Shown: piece by piece, positions 36,773 to 47,534 of the stretch
Numbering within the stretch: position 1 is the stretch's first letter
Layout: every line of letters starts with the position of its first letter
Source: Chlamydoabsidia padenii
Lineage: Eukaryota > Mucoromycota > Mucoromycetes > Mucorales > Cunninghamellaceae
Assembly (NCBI GenBank): GCA_025330725.1
Contig: JAIWND010000001.1
Location: 1,742,501 to 1,806,500, forward strand
Direction: 5' to 3'
DNA length: 64,000 nt
Translations under genes and position numbers: made by a program
Notes under the pieces: generated by a model
The model's input: only the letters and a program-made list of their open reading frames with translations
The model's database searches: none
Told to the model about the DNA's origin: nothing

Positions 36773-38267
36773 CTATAGTTGGTTCCAAAGTAAGTCTGCA
36801 CGTTCGATTGCTTGTTCCGGTTGATCTTTAAAGTAAACAAAATGACCTTGTAAACTTGCTGTACTGACTGGATGACCCTTTATTCTATCGAGGAAAGCAT
36901 CAGCCAATTCAGGTCGGTCTTGATAGAACCTTGTAAACATGCCACGGACTTGAGAAGGAGAGGCATTCCCGAGATGTTCCTTAAGATCCACACGCCCAGG
37001 TCGAATCAATGCCGGATCCAGTTTTTCGATATGGTTTGTCGTCAAAAAAATGATCCGTTCTTCAGCCGAGGCCACACCGTCCAGGGCATTCAAAAGACCG
37101 CTAAAGGTGATCATCGATTGGTATCCTTGGTTGTCACTTTGAGCTCGTTTGGTGAAAGCTGCGTCAATATCTTCTAGTAACATGATGCTACGTTCAGGTA
37201 CATTGCTAAGCAAGTGGTTCAGTCGATCGTCAGTTAATCCGCGTTCTGATAGATTGAGAATACAAATGTTATATTCCAATTCACCCTATGAAAAGAAGAT
37301 TTTATGTATGAGCCTTTGAATATATATATATATATATATATATATTTTCTTGTCTGTACTTACCGCCAAAGCTTGGATAAAGCTACTTTTTCCAGACCCA
37401 GGTTCACCATACAAGAGATAACCACGTCGATATGGAATACCTATCAAAAAGGAAAAGGAAAAAAAGGAGGGAGGCTAGTAAATATATCCATTCTTCCTCC
37501 TTTTTTTTTTTTCTCTTCTTTTCTTTACCTCGTTCATTATACCAAGATCCGTTCCCAATAAAAGCCTTGACATCATTCACGATCCGTTCCTTGATCCCAG
37601 TATCCAAAATAACCGAATCCAACATACGACGACGACGAGGCATACCAAACGGACGCCATTCCGGACCATAAGATGTATAAATCACTGTCTTCCCTTGTTG
37701 TTTCTGTAGTGCCATTTCCTGAGCCTCTTGAAGTAAATCGGTCAATACATGGCGGTCGCGCGAGAGAGTGGTCACGGTGATGGTTTCCCAAGGACTTCCT
37801 GTGGACAGATCCATCATTTTACCGTCGCGTTGTCGTTGTACCTGCATCCAGATCCCATGCCATTTGAAGTAATGTGTACCAGGTCCAGGCACCAGGCCAA
37901 ACTTGGTCGTCACACTGCCATTGTCGTGTTGTCGATAAGACGTCTCCACTGCCAAATGCTGGACTTGCCGTTTTGGTGCTTGCTGTGACATCCATTGTAA
38001 AAACCAGAGGTAGGATTTGTCTTTGGAGGGAATTTCAAGTGTTACTAGTAATCGTCGTCGTAAATAGGTCGCACCTACTGTTGAGCCTTTTCGAAGCAAC
38101 GACATGGCTGCTCCAACACCCAATAAACCGAAACCTGCTGAGAAGAGTTCATTGTCAGTAATGTTGGCGAACATGCCACGTTCAGTTTTAGGTAGTGAAG
38201 TAGTCGGATCCGTCAGATCATTGTTCTTTGGTATAGATTCATTAGCAGTAAAAGGTCCCAACGGCAT
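36773..38267 (-). CDS. BCS1: mitochondrial AAA chaperone Bcs1
   Basis: Three exons, 38267-37529, 37440-37364 and 37285-36773, encode 442 aa (yeast Bcs1: 456). A single N-terminal membrane segment lies near residues 30-50 ([19 protein letters not shown]), followed by the Bcs1-specific domain ([18 protein letters not shown], then [13 protein letters not shown]). The AAA domain has Walker [12 protein letters not shown], Walker [31 protein letters not shown] and the Arg-finger region RVD. Known role: translocates the folded Rieske iron-sulfur protein across the inner membrane for complex III assembly. The ATG at 38267 is used; the frame continues upstream only with a non-ATG codon. Confidence 0.95.
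37319..37346 (+). repeat. TA microsatellite in intron
   Basis: About 13 TA units in the second intron of BCS1. Confidence 0.7.
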
Positions 38268-38373
38268 TATTTTATAAATAGGTGCAAAAGGAAGAAGAGC
38301 CAAGTTTTTATTTTATCAAGGGTCCCGCCCCCCCCCCACTTTGGAAAAATAAAAATGCAACCAGCCACATGGA

Positions 38374-38386
38374 TTTAAACCCCGCA
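38374..38386 (-). promoter_or_regulatory. recurrent GCGGGGTTTAAAT element (variant)
   Basis: 107 bp upstream of the BCS1 start. Confidence 0.4.
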
Positions 38387-38696
38387 TTGACTCAATCATA
38401 TGCCTTCCTCCCTTGCCCTTAAGCATAGATCCAGTTTTCAAGTGATAAGATGGTGCACTTGATCGACTCCTATCAGATCCATCACAGTTGATTTATTGAG
38501 AAGGTGTGAAATGAGTCGAAGATTGATACAATGTAAAGATCAACTTTTTAAAGAAAAAGGCTAGATAATTTGACATGAAGGCATTTTAGAAACCTTGGGT
38601 GAATTTAAAATGCAAGCGAATAGTTTCAAAAAAGAAAAAGATCATCTCTGATTGGACTGGAAGGGATGATGCGAAGTGTAGTGCTTAAACTTCATT

Positions 38697-38710
38697 AATT
38701 TCAAATCCCG
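38697..38710 (-). promoter_or_regulatory. recurrent CGGGATTTGAAATT element
   Basis: 131 bp upstream of the SSH4-like start, antisense to the gene. Confidence 0.5.
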
Positions 38711-38840
38711 ATACCGGTCGACCTCTTAACTAAATTCGGGGAGAGGTTTCTATCTTTCTCTTCTCTTTCCACTTTTTTTTTTCTTTTTAAACATTGTTAA
38801 TACTTTATTATATCAACGTATCAATATATGTTTGTATGAA

Positions 38841-40285
38841 ATGCTGACATCCATGGTCACTCTAATGGATAATAACTATACTTGGATTATCATTGTTGGT
38901 GTTGTCGTTTTTGTCCTTGTGGTTATCATCTTGCTTTGTTTTACAAAAGCAACGGGGGAACCTCTCTTTCTTGGCAATATAGACGATCCCGAATTGGCTG
39001 GCCAGATGGAAGAAACACCTTCTCTTTTGGCAACACTATCAGAAGATGCTCGACTCAGCTACGAACGTGCAAAAGGTAATATAGTATTTGGAAGGGGAGT
39101 GGGAGGGGGACTTGATGGATTGAATACTAACTAATTCGTGACATTTTACTTGTGCTTACTATAGTCTTCCAACAACGCTTCCCTCCTAATAGTATACCCA
39201 CTGATATCAGCTTATCTCAATATGTGTCCATTCAAGAAAAGGGTGTTGCAGCGTTTGAATTCGACTGGGATATGGAAACGAATACTTTTATATCTGGTCG
39301 TACTGAACTTCAATTCTTTCATGGTGAATGCTCTTTACAAACCAACTTGCCTTTACCAAGAAATCAAGACGTTTATTATTGGGAGGTAATATATATATAT
39401 ATATTTAACAAGAAATGACATAGGATATGATTTAACTCTTCTTCTTTTTTATTTTTGGGAGGGTAGGCTAAAATGTATGAAAAGCCTCAGACGACAGTGG
39501 TATCGATTGGTGTAGCTACTAAACCCTATCCAAACTGGCGATTGCCAGGTAACGATGAAAATTTAAAACTCTTCATACTTATTTTATGTATTCATTTGAT
39601 TAGGATGGAATCGACATTCGGTTGGGTACTTTAGTGACACGGGAAATAAACATTTGAATAATCCATTCCATGGTAAAGCCTATGCACTTGGATATCAAGA
39701 AGGTGATGTGATTGGTGTAGGCTATCGACATCGGTCTGGAACTATCTTTTTCACAAAAAATGGAAGGAAATTAGAAGATGCATGTACGTCACTACGATGG
39801 AATCTCTTTCCTACAATTGGTGCTAATGGTCCTTGTCAAATCCATGTCAATCTAGGTCAAATGGGTAAACAAAAGAAAACAACGTAATGTAGGACAAGCA
39901 TTTTTTTAATCAACTCTTTGTAGGTTTTGTATTCGTAGAAGCTAATGTGAAGAAATGGGGTTTAGCACCCATGCATGGAACTTTGGCCGCTCCACCCGCT
40001 TATGGATTTGAAGCAGGATCACTTTTATTGGAACGAGGATCATCTGGGCAACAACAGCGACAAAACCACACTATAGAATCGGATAATGATGATAATAATC
40101 AACAGCAACCTTTGATTCGATCGACTCTGCAACCTACAAGTATACCGTCACCTCGACGAACTTTATTACCCACCCAATCACCTCCTTCTTATTCCACATT
40201 ACCACGACCTCACTTTATGTCTGGATATGGAAGTAACGGCGTCACTACAACGTTGATCACAACACCGACCCATGACTCGACTTGA
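38841..40285 (+). CDS. SPRY-domain membrane adaptor for Rsp5, Ssh4/Ear1 family
   Basis: Five exons, 38841-39075, 39165-39385, 39467-39548, 39604-39864 and 39924-40285, encode 386 aa. One membrane segment lies near the N-terminus (WIIIVGVVVFVLVVIILLCF). Residues 85-270 match the fungal SPRY layout: FQQRFPPNSIPTDISLSQY, VYYWEAKMYEKPQTTVVSIG, ATKPYPNWRLPGWNRHSVGY, then GRKLEDACTSLRW. The C-terminal tail has two PPxY motifs (PPAYGFE and PPSYSTL), the binding sites for the WW domains of Rsp5/Nedd4 ligases. Known role in yeast: sorts membrane cargo into the multivesicular-body pathway at endosome and vacuole. The ATG at 38841 is used because the frame upstream starts without ATG. Confidence 0.9.
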
Positions 40286-40936
40286 TCCTACCGTCTTCTC
40301 TTGATACCCCCCTTCTTTATTTTTTTTTTTTTTAGGAATAGCCTTTACTCACATACAAATACTTTGTACTTTTATTCTAGCAAATTCTATATCATAATAA
40401 AACTCTTTTGGTATCATGTGTATGTATCATGCATATTGATTATCTTCCTTTTTATTTGATTGACCCTTAGGTATCATTAAAAGCACTGTATGTATAGTAA
40501 TTTGTTGTTGTCAATGTTAAAACAGAACATATTGGTGTTGAATGGGCCTTCTGGGTGGGTTCAAGAAGCTCCGATATCATATGTTATGGTAGTAATCAGG
40601 TAAAAGGAACCTAAACAAAATAAAGGTGTGTTTTAAAATGAAACATGAAAACAACAAACAACATATCATTGCCTAATTCGGATTTTAAGGAGGGAGCTTG
40701 TTGACAGTAAGATCATGATTGGGTGGCTATAATCGGAGTGTAAAAACCACAATGCAGGCCCAGCACATGATTCCTAATCGATCGTCGGCGTTGAACCCTT
40801 TATTTTCTCACCTTTTCCACATTTTTTATTTTTTATTTCCCTCTTCCTTTTCTTTTCTTTTTTTTTTTTTTTTTTTTTTTTTTTTCGCTTTTACTCTTTT
40901 TTAATTGATACCTCACCCTTATTGTTTTTAATAGTC
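40286..40936. other. intergenic region
   Basis: 3' flank of the SSH4-like gene, then a T-rich leader (T-run 40859-40885) ahead of the C2H2 gene. No coding signal is seen. Confidence 0.4.
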
Positions 40937-41647
40937 ATGGATACAGGTCGTATCTCTTTGCCATCCATTGACACCATGTTGGACACACCATCTCCATCCA
41001 CCACCCTCCATCTGGAGAAAACAACAGTGGGCAGAAACAAGCATTCTTACCGATCACCACCATCTCAATACCACCCATACCAACAACAACATATTCGCAG
41101 CCCACCAATGGAATCGACAACCTGGAAGAATCATTCTCGATCACTCTCATTAGATTCTCCTTCCTTCCATCGATCGTTATCAGAACAAGGAGAACCATAC
41201 TCAGTACGACCATCACACGAAGGATCAGCAACATCAATAATAGTGTCACCGGGACCATCACAACAAATGGAAAAAGAAAAACAGTCAAGTTGGAGGATGG
41301 ATCCTCAAAGGTCTCAACAACAAGCACAACCATCAAATTATCATCATCGTCGTACGGTGTCTACTTCCTATCTCAATGCAAATGGCACCGACAGTAACAA
41401 TAACACTTTAATACCATTAATGGATTCACCACAAAGGAAATATATGTGTCATCAATGTACCAAATCCTTCTCTCGACCTTCTTCTTTACGAACCCATATC
41501 TTCTCTCATACTGGTGAAAAACCTTTTGCTTGTCCTTATCAACATTGTGATCGAACTTTTAGTGTTCAATCCAACATGCGGCGACACATTCGGGTCCATT
41601 ATTCTGACTCTTTGGCTCAAACAAAACCCACTTTACCCCTGGTCTAA
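40937..41647 (+). CDS. two-finger C2H2 zinc finger protein (putative transcription factor)
   Basis: Single-exon frame of 236 aa from the ATG at 40937 (MDTGRISLPSIDTMLD). The N-terminal 170 residues are disordered and Ser/Pro/Gln-rich. Two adjacent C2H2 fingers follow near residues 175-230: CHQCTKSFSRPSSLRTHIFSH and a second starting CPYQHC, joined by the canonical TGEKPF linker. The second finger ends RTFSVQSNMRRHIRVH. The pair resembles fungal regulators of the Msn2/Fla1-like kind, binding AG-rich sites, but the target is not predictable. The TTTTTAATAG just before the ATG could be an intron acceptor with a leader exon upstream. Confidence 0.85.
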   Translation: MDTGRISLPSIDTMLDTPSPSTTLHLEKTTVGRNKHSYRSPPSQYHPYQQQHIRSPPMESTTWKNHSRSLSLDSPSFHRSLSEQGEPYSVRPSHEGSATSIIVSPGPSQQMEKEKQSSWRMDPQRSQQQAQPSNYHHRRTVSTSYLNANGTDSNNNTLIPLMDSPQRKYMCHQCTKSFSRPSSLRTHIFSHTGEKPFACPYQHCDRTFSVQSNMRRHIRVHYSDSLAQTKPTLPLV

Positions 41648-42440
41648 TTCCATCTGTATATGCCCCACCCCCTCCACCCCATTAGATATAGTAGTTATCT
41701 GGTTAAATCATTAGTTTATAAAATAAAATAAAAAATAAAACATCTTTATTGTCTTTATTGTTTATAAATAGGAAGGATAAAACTACACTAAGGATTAACA
41801 ATACATGGTAAATAGTAGTACGACCAAAAAAAGAATCCACCCTGGCACAAAGCATCAGGTGTAGTTGCTGTTTGCTAGTTGTACTACCAGTGATCATCCT
41901 CCAAGAATAAAAAAAAAAAAAAAACCTTGGTTTGGGAGAAGGAGGGAGAGTCCGTGCCAGTGACTTGGTCAAATAAAACGTCATGCCTTGTCGATTCCTT
42001 CCATGTGGACGAGTACCCTAGTAAAAACCGTGACATAATATTCCTATAGCCTATTCTTCTTCTTCTTCTTCTCTTAGCACAATTACCTTATCACCTCCAA
42101 GGCATGCATGGTCGAATGGGGAGAAGCAAAGTTTAGGTAGATCTACTATACAAAAACAAGGTTACATGTATTTTTATCATAGGTTATAAAGTTTTTCTAT
42201 ACTTGCGTTCACATATACTTACTTTAGCGTTTTTAAGTTTCTGTAGAATAAAGAGAGAGGAAGAAAGAGAAAGTTGGACCTGACTCCGCGAGATGAAAGG
42301 GGAAAAAAAGAAGCATGCGGGATTTGAAAAAACAACTAACTTGGAAAAATACCCCTCGGACATTCAATGAGGTGCTTATAAAATAAAAGGAAAAAAAAAA
42401 TCTTTCTCCTTTTCCTTCCACTCTTTGTTTACGATTTACC
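41648..42440. other. intergenic region with weak minus-strand exon-like segments
   Basis: Minus-strand segments 42145-42087 and 42017-41929 look like exons with GT/AG borders and read DLPKLCFSPFDHACLGGDK then GTRPHGRNRQGMTFYLTKSL. No in-frame start was found upstream. The promoter element at 42319-42333 could serve this strand as well as the phosphorylase gene. Confidence 0.3.
42319..42333 (+). promoter_or_regulatory. recurrent GCGGGATTTGAAAAA element
   Basis: 108 bp upstream of the nucleoside phosphorylase start. Confidence 0.5.
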
Positions 42441-43432
42441 ATGAAAGAAACACTCACCAATGCCAACTTCCCTCGAGATGCCGAAGGTCATGTCTATCAT
42501 ATTAACGTCAAGCGTGGACAAGTAGCTAATCGTATTTTGACAGTGGGGGATCATCATCGTGCTCACGCTATCGCCAAGCATTTGGACCATATCGATTTTG
42601 AACGCTCCAGTCAACGTGGCTTCCTAACCATCACCGGACGATACAAGGGCGTCCCTGTCAGTATTATGGCAATGTAAGTAATTGGAAAAACATAAACATT
42701 TACATTACTTTGTCATCTAATCTATTAATCCTTCTTCTTTTTCTTAGTGGTATGGGTAACTGTATGATGGATTTCTTTGTCAGAGAATCACGAGCGGTAG
42801 TGGAAGGTGATATGGCAATCATCCGATTCGGGTCCTGTGGCTCATTAACAGCGCGTGCTCCTCCTGGTGCGGTGATCATCCCCAAGGCTGGCTATTGTAT
42901 CCGACGTAACCTCGACTACTTTTGCGACACACCGCTAAACCCTACTCTGGCCGACACACCTTACTTTATCTCAGGCACCTTCCCTGCCGATGTGGGTATG
43001 ACAGAACTATTGGAGCAAACATTGACCGCGGCCCTGGCTAATACACCCGATGTGGGTCCTGTGGTGACAGGTGGTCTCAATGCAGATGGCTGCTCCTTTT
43101 ACTCTGCCCAAGGCCGTCAAGATCCTCAATTCTGGGACGACAATCAAGATATCATTGAAAAATCTCTGGCTGCTTATCCTAATACCGATGCTTTGGAAAT
43201 GGAAACGTCCATGCTTTTCCATTTGGCTCAATGCGCTAAAGGTGGCTCGGTCCGTGCGGCCGGTTGTATGCAGGTGTTTGCTGATCGTGTTAACAATGGT
43301 TTTATTCGTCCCGAAACTGTCGCTACTCTGGAACCTCTGGTGGGTAAGGCTGTGCTGGATGCCCTTGTTCAAGTCGATTTGGTGGCTATGAATGAAACAG
43401 GGACTGTGTGGGAACAATCTGTCAAGGCCTAG
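42441..43432 (+). CDS. nucleoside phosphorylase, uridine phosphorylase-like (NP-I family)
   Basis: Two exons, 42441-42673 and 42748-43432, encode 305 aa. Phosphate-binding ILTVGDHHRAHAIAKHL, the block MAIGMGNCMMDFFVRE, then MAIIRFGSCGSLTARAPPGA, and the ribose/base-binding NTDALEMETSMLFHLA are landmark stretches of the NP-I family. Known reaction: uridine plus phosphate to uracil plus ribose-1-phosphate (or the purine equivalent). The family is patchy in fungi, where yeasts use the hydrolase Urh1 instead. Uridine versus purine specificity is inferred, not seen directly. The gene shares a promoter interval with weak exon-like segments on the minus strand. Confidence 0.85.
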
Positions 43433-43981
43433 GAACCACTGGTTGGCTTCTCTCGCTCTCTGTTTGTAATGTAGAATCAATAATCGTGTAGTTTTATAAT
43501 AGTTTGTATATTGGATATCTGCTAAATAAATGCTGGATTTATAAAAAATAAAAAAAATACAGTATGTCTTTAAAACTTGTGTCATTAGGGAAGATCCTGT
43601 CAAAGCAAACCAAGGGAATACGCTGAATTAAAGTCCCGCCATTCGCTGTCAATGGCTTTTTACATGTTGATGATATAAATCCATCATCCAGCTCTATAGT
43701 AGGATGGTCTATGTAAACGGTTTATGTATAATCTTACTGACAGGCCTCATTCTTACAGTAGTCATATCAGTGTATGATTGTCCTCTGGGTTGGCGGGTTT
43801 TGAAACCATCCCACTTGGGTCGATGACGCTGACAGACCGGGGCTTTTACTTTGTTGCTGCCCCATCGGCATTTGAAAAAATTGCTACTCTATTGTTTTTC
43901 GCAACTTTATAGATTTTCTCTCTTCTTCACCTGTTTCTTTTACTCCCCTCTCTCTTTTTTTTTTTTTCACCATTCATTACA
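43433..43981. other. intergenic: phosphorylase 3' flank and NDUFA9 promoter
   Basis: Two element variants (AATTAAAGTCCCGCC at 43626-43640 and GGCGGGTTTTGAAACC at 43792-43807) lie 341 and 174 bp before the NDUFA9 start; a C/T-rich leader follows. No gene is seen. Confidence 0.4.
43792..43807 (+). promoter_or_regulatory. recurrent GGCGGGTTTTGAAACC element (variant)
   Basis: 174 bp upstream of the NDUFA9 start. Confidence 0.35.
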
Positions 43982-45839
43982 ATGCTTGCCACAGCTGCCT
44001 TTAAACGTAATTATCAACACTAGTGAACAATAAACGTCCTTTTAACTCAAAATGTATTTTATTTATACACCAATAGAGACCGGTCGACGCTCTTGGATTC
44101 AAGTGGTAATGAACATCCCTCACGAACATTGACGCTTACACCTTGAATCGACTATTGCGGAAACAGAATCGTACTAACTTGGGGGTTTTTTATTTTTTAT
44201 TATTTACCATTGACGTGTAGCGTGCCATGCATGATTTGACCATTCGCCAAACTACTGGTCAACCTATGATCCGTCAAGGTCTTGGTGGTCGGTAAGTTGA
44301 TGAATAAAGAATAAATAAATAAATAAAAAAAGACCTTTTATGAAGACTAACCCAATGGTTCAAATAGTTCCACTACCAATGGCCACATTGCTACTGTATT
44401 CGGCTGTACTGGTTTCTTGGGTCGCTACGTGGTCACTAAACTCGGTAAAGTCATTCCACTTTACAATACGAACATGGCTAACCTTATCTGTTTTGTTTTG
44501 ATTTTCAGCTCAACTCGGTACTCAAGTCGTTGTCGCCAACCGTGATCCTGATGAAGCTCGTCCTTTGAAGGTGACTGGTGACTTGGGTCAAATCATCCCT
44601 TTGGTAAGAACTCTACAACAATCGAAACCATACTCATTTCTCTTTTTTTTTGGTAGGAATTCGATTTAAGAAACAAGGATCAAATCCGTGAATGTGTCCG
44701 TCACTCTGATATTGTGATCAACCTTATCGGTCGTGATTATGAAACCAAGCAAGTAGAAAAAGGTGGAAACAAGTGGCAGGATAATGAACTAACATGACGT
44801 TTGTTAATATTAAATAGGAACTTTACTTTTGAAGATGTCCATGTGGAAGGTACTCGTGCTATTGCTGAAGCTGCTATTGAAGCTGGTGTATCTCGATTCG
44901 TCCAAGTGTCTGCTTTAAATGCCTCTGAAGATTCTCCTTCCAAGTTTTTGCAAACCAAGGTAAGTTGAAGGATGGTATAAGAAATGGATCAACATACTAA
45001 TTCTTTTCTCTCTCTCTCTCTCTCCAGGCTAAAGGTGAAAAGGTACTCAACGAAATCTTCCCTGAAGCTACCATTGTCCGACCTTCTATCATGTGGGGTC
45101 ATGAAGATCGCTTCTTAAACAGAATTGGTGGTAAGATAATGTTGTAAAAGGGTGGGGTAAGTGAATGGAATATGAGTTAATCTCTCTCTTTTATGAAGCT
45201 GCCGATGGTTGGCAATTCTGGGTAAACGAAAGCCAAACCAAGATTCTTCCTGTATCTGCTGTTGATGTTGCTAAAGCCATCGAAGTGATCTTTGGTGCCG
45301 AATCTACTCTTGGCAAGACCTATGAACTCTATGGGTAAAAAAAAAAAGAAGAAGGAACGAATAGCATCATGTTTTGAACTAACATTTTTTTTTTTTTTTT
45401 TTTTTTTTCATTATAGTGATCGTGCTTATACTTTTGAACAAGTCTATGAACTCGCTCGCGAAATCTCTTTGAAGCCTCTTCCTACCTTCAACATTCCCAC
45501 TCCTATCGCCAAATTGGTTGCTAAAGGTATGGATATGTTACCTTATAACCAAATGATCAGCCCTGATTTGATCCAACGAGTAAGTGACACTACGATGATA
45601 ATCATGCAGTCATGGGTGAATCGGGTTACTAAATCTTAATTTTTTATTCTTAGATGACCATGGATGATAAGCCTACGCCTGGTGCTCTTACCTTCAAGGA
45701 CTTGTATATCGAACCCACCAGTCTGGAAGCCGATGCCATCCACTTTATGCGACGATTCCGATCCAATGCTGTGTTTGATTTGCCTTATGAAAAGGGTGAA
45801 GGTCAAGTGAAGAAGGGTGTCTACCACATCATCGATTAG
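43982..45839 (+). CDS. complex I 39-kDa accessory subunit (NDUFA9)
   Basis: Eleven exons, 43982-44006, 44077-44105, 44221-44291, 44368-44444, 44509-44603, 44657-44748, 44818-44959, 45028-45130, 45199-45334, 45417-45579 and 45654-45839, encode 372 aa. A short basic presequence ([19 protein letters not shown]) precedes an extended-SDR fold with the nucleotide loop [12 protein letters not shown]. Further markers are [38 protein letters not shown] and [19 protein letters not shown]. The YETK-NFTFEDV junction requires a GC donor at 44749 (GCAAGT). Known role: matrix-arm subunit of NADH:ubiquinone oxidoreductase that holds a structural NADPH. Its presence indicates an organism with complex I. Confidence 0.94.
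45011..45026 (+). repeat. CT microsatellite as acceptor tract
   Basis: CT repeat forming the polypyrimidine tract of an NDUFA9 intron, ending CTCTCCAG. Confidence 0.6.
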
Positions 45840-46370
45840 AATAGATAATTAGATAGTTAAAATAATGGGTATTGAATGGATAAACATACTTTTTTGTTAT
45901 TAGTCGTCACTTTTTTTTTATCATTATTATTTTTGGTCTGATTTTTCACACATATATCACATCTACCCTCCCTCCCTCCCTCCCTCCCTCCACTTCAATA
46001 AAAAAAAAATGCACAAGCATGCTCTTTTATCCTTTATAATCTAATAAAACATAGTCTTTATATAACAGAAAAGAATTCTCTTTACGGAACTTTCTGTTGA
46101 TCCCCCTTGATATAAAATGATTGTTATCATGACACATGATCCATTTATGGTAGGCCTTAAAAAAGTGCATGACCAATCGCATTATGCTGCTTTAATCATA
46201 ATAAAATAAACAGTACCCATTAAACAAGAGTAAAAAAAAAAATATATATTTTGTGTTTTATTGAATGATGAGAGATATAAATGTTAATGACAAATGTGGA
46301 TAATACAACTATGTACAACAATGATAGGGGCGTGAGTGTAAGAGGATGTTGAATAATGATACCACTATGG
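45840..46370. other. convergent intergenic region with CCCT repeat
   Basis: 3' flanks of NDUFA9 and the SERTA-like gene. A (CCCT)n tract of about six units lies at 45966-45991. No gene is seen. Confidence 0.5.
45966..45991 (+). repeat. (CCCT)n tetranucleotide repeat
   Basis: About six CCCT units in the 3' flank of NDUFA9. Confidence 0.7.
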
Positions 46371-46778
46371 CTATGTATTTCGTGATAAGAATCCAATGTC
46401 TTGATTTGATGATTCAACACCGATGATGTTTTCCATAGTCTTGTCACCCAACGTATCGTCATCGTCGTCGTCCATTGGAATAAAGAATGTAGGTGATCGG
46501 TTGTGTGGCGAGAATTCAACTTGTTCGGGTGAGTCTGGTCCTTCGTCTTCTTCGTCATCTTCGTCTTCGTCGTCATCTTCTTCCAATAACAACATATCAA
46601 TGTCGTCTGAAGGTGTCAGTTCATCAAAGCACGCGTCTAACCAGCTGTCTTGTTGTTGCTGTGCCAGGATGGAATGTAAGAGTGAGTTGCGGACAAGGAC
46701 AAATGAATGTAACGATGCATTGGGTGAGTGAGCGTCTAACTTGTGGAAGGAGAGTTGTTGTAAGTAATGTGTAGTCAT
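46371..46778 (-). CDS. small acidic protein, possible SERTA-like motif
   Basis: Single-exon frame of 135 aa. The N-terminal 40 residues read LSFHKLDAHSPNASLHSFVL then VRNSLLHSIL, which resembles the SERTA motif of animal SERTAD proteins (KL, then VLVxN and an amphipathic helix) with a two-residue shorter spacer. Next comes SWLDACFDELTPSDDIDML and a run of Asp/Glu (residues 70-90), reminiscent of an acidic transactivation region. SERTAD proteins are transcriptional coregulators that act with E2F/DP. The match is by eye and short, so only the gene itself is fairly firm. The promoter element lies 104 bp upstream. Confidence 0.6.
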   Translation of the reverse strand: MTTHYLQQLSFHKLDAHSPNASLHSFVLVRNSLLHSILAQQQQDSWLDACFDELTPSDDIDMLLLEEDDDEDEDDEEDEGPDSPEQVEFSPHNRSPTFFIPMDDDDDDTLGDKTMENIIGVESSNQDIGFLSRNT

Positions 46779-47213
46779 TATAAAAAGAAAAAGATAAAAA
46801 AAAAAAAAGTGAGGAAGAGAGGAACAAAAGAGATAAAATAATAAAAAAAGAGAGAGAGAGAGATAATGTATAAATCCAATGATTTTAAATCCCGACCGTC
46901 CTTTTTGCCTACCTTTATGTGAGATAAGGAAGGTCAGCACAACATAGTATTATCATGGGATATAACCTTCAAGACCACATGTTACATCCCTATAAAAACA
47001 GCAACAATCGACTAGGTTGAATTAAATAAAAAGTTTTATTCAAAAGAGAAGAGAGGAGTGTGTGTAAGGGTGGGTGGGGGGAAAACAACCAATGAATCAG
47101 CGCTTGATTCAATAGGTAGTACATAAAAGGATAGGTGGTATGAGGACAAGTAAGTAGATAAAATAAAAAAAAAATAAAAAAGCTGATTGTATTATAAAAG
47201 ACTTGATGATATC
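46779..47213. other. intergenic: SERTA-like promoter and A20/AN1 3' flank
   Basis: Holds ATTTTAAATCCCG at 46882-46894, a GA run near 46850-46862 and an A/T-rich 3' flank. No gene is seen. Confidence 0.4.
46882..46894 (-). promoter_or_regulatory. recurrent CGGGATTTAAAAT element
   Basis: 104 bp upstream of the SERTA-like gene start, in the same sense as the gene. Confidence 0.5.
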
Positions 47214-47491
47214 CTAAGCACTATCCAGTCGTTGGAATGATCGTCCTCCCCGTGGTCGATCATTCAATTTCGGATTGTTCTTTGCCAAAATATCTATAAC
47301 ATATAATTAAGGATATTAAGTTGAACATACATCGTGTGTACTATTTTTGAATTATTACCTTTATCCATTGTGGCATGATCAAATAGACATTCATGTTTAT
47401 CAGGGTAACGATGTGAATCACAGAATACATATTCACATCGGCATTTGTTAGTCAGTTGTTTGGTCAATGGGATCTAGTGTATATAAACATG

Positions 47492-47534
<43 letters not shown>

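Larger units (their letters stand above)
38268..38840. other. divergent intergenic region (BCS1 / SSH4-like)
   Basis: One copy of the recurrent element sits at each end: GCGGGGTTTAAAT (minus) at 38374-38386 near BCS1, and AATTTCAAATCCCG at 38697-38710 near the SSH4-like gene. No coding signal is seen. Confidence 0.5.

Noticed and set aside
42238..42320. Minus-strand short frame starting MLLFFPFHLAESG
   Set aside because: Its ATG lies inside the promoter element and the frame is C/T-rich leader sequence.
46423..46731. Ser-rich plus-strand open frame
   Set aside because: Antisense shadow of the Asp/Glu run in the SERTA-like gene.
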